Source: Pseudoduganella danionis (GTDB lineage Bacteria > Pseudomonadota > Gammaproteobacteria > Burkholderiales > Burkholderiaceae_D). Taken from it: a DNA stretch of 64,000 nt. Numbering within the stretch: position 1 is the stretch's first letter; each line of letters opens with the position of its first letter. The stretch spans positions 1,302,001 to 1,366,000 of the forward strand of contig NZ_WNKW01000001.1 in NCBI RefSeq assembly GCF_009720775.1. The letters are read 5' to 3'. The notes beneath the pieces are model-generated. The model did not search any database. It was given only the letters and a program-made list of their open reading frames with translations, and was not told the DNA's origin. Positions 63,649 through 64,000 of the stretch are shown here, in pieces. The position numbers were made by a program, and so were the translations under genes.

Positions 63649-63678
63649 AAAAAAGCGCCCGGTGGTGGGCGCTTTTTT
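63649..63678. terminator. Terminator of fabI, bidirectional
   Basis: AAAAAAGCGCCC (63649-63660) and GGGCGCTTTTTT (63667-63678). Confidence 0.9.
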
Positions 63679-63694
63679 ATGGGCTGGGGCCGGC

Positions 63695-64000
63695 TTACGC
63701 GTAGTCTTCCGCGTTCAAGCCCATCACATGCGAGAAACCGCCATCGACATAGGTGATTTCGCCGGTGATGCCGGAGGCCAGATCGGACAGCAGGAAGGCG
63801 GCCGTATTGCCGACTTCTTCGATGGTCACATTGCGGCGCAGCGGAGCGTGCGAGGAGGCGAAGCCCAGCAGTTTGCCGAAGTCCTTGATGCCCGAAGCAG
63901 CCAGCGTCTTGATCGGACCCGCGGAAATGCCGTTCGAGCGGATGCCGTGCTTGCCCAGGTTTTCGGCCAGATAGCGTACCGACGCTTCCAGCGAAGCCTT
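63695..64000 (-). CDS. fabI: Enoyl-ACP reductase FabI, C-terminal part (partial)
   Basis: The last 101 codons of an NADH-dependent enoyl-ACP reductase of fatty-acid synthesis. Visible: [23 protein letters not shown] (with the catalytic Lys just at or beyond the edge), [13 protein letters not shown] and [15 protein letters not shown]. The N-terminus, with the NADH-binding loop and catalytic Tyr, lies outside the window. Ends with TAA at 63695-63697, directly before a strong terminator. Confidence 0.95.
   Translation of the reverse strand, partial: KASLEASVRYLAENLGKHGIRSNGISAGPIKTLAASGIKDFGKLLGFASSHAPLRRNVTIEEVGNTAAFLLSDLASGITGEITYVDGGFSHVMGLNAEDYA

Overview
The window is a dense, high-GC bacterial chromosome segment of the kind found in Betaproteobacteria, order Burkholderiales. 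Gene content (long-form leuA, PhaF/H1-like Ala-Lys-Pro protein, olsB, rhlE-fabI, many hybrid histidine kinases) points to the Oxalobacteraceae (Massilia/Duganella/Janthinobacterium group). This is inference from gene types, not from a marker gene. No rRNA, CRISPR array or insertion sequence was seen.

Layout. 1-1628: a lower-GC partial integrase-like gene sits beside a rarA gene that has lost its 5' half, which marks the right junction of an integrated element. 1642-9037: a secreted GH32 fructan hydrolase with twin LacI-type operators, an alpha/beta hydrolase, serS, two identical tRNA-Ser(CGA) genes and several small proteins. 9111-23751: signalling genes (two hybrid histidine kinases, a GGDEF protein with a degenerate active site, a periplasmic binding protein and a receiver), an M16 protease pair and ppx. 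23815-30615: an H1-like protein, olsB behind a three-repeat PhoB box, fdhD and a YdeP-type molybdoenzyme, and small genes.

30793-48878 is the most interesting region. It holds a selenate/phosphonate-type ABC transporter whose genes form two blocks separated by a MauG-type cytochrome and a two-component system. The binding-protein gene is divergent from egtD-egtB (hercynine and ergothioneine synthesis). Further on are a persulfide dioxygenase-rhodanese fusion, selD, and a divergent EgtB-like gene that fits selenoneine synthase SenA. EgtD would make hercynine for both EgtB and SenA, the transporter would bring in selenium oxyanion, and SelD would make selenophosphate. The selenosugar synthase SenB is not in this window. 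A methyl-accepting chemotaxis protein and leuA lie inside the region; leuA is preceded by an unannotated leucine-rich leader peptide (28 codons, 8 Leu, 5 of them CTA).

48965-64000: an amidohydrolase, a lipoprotein, malic enzyme, glutamate dehydrogenase, a HypT-like LysR regulator, a MarR-MFS unit, a CPA2 antiporter, an ECF sigma factor-small membrane protein-MFS operon, rhlE, and the 3' end of fabI at the right edge.
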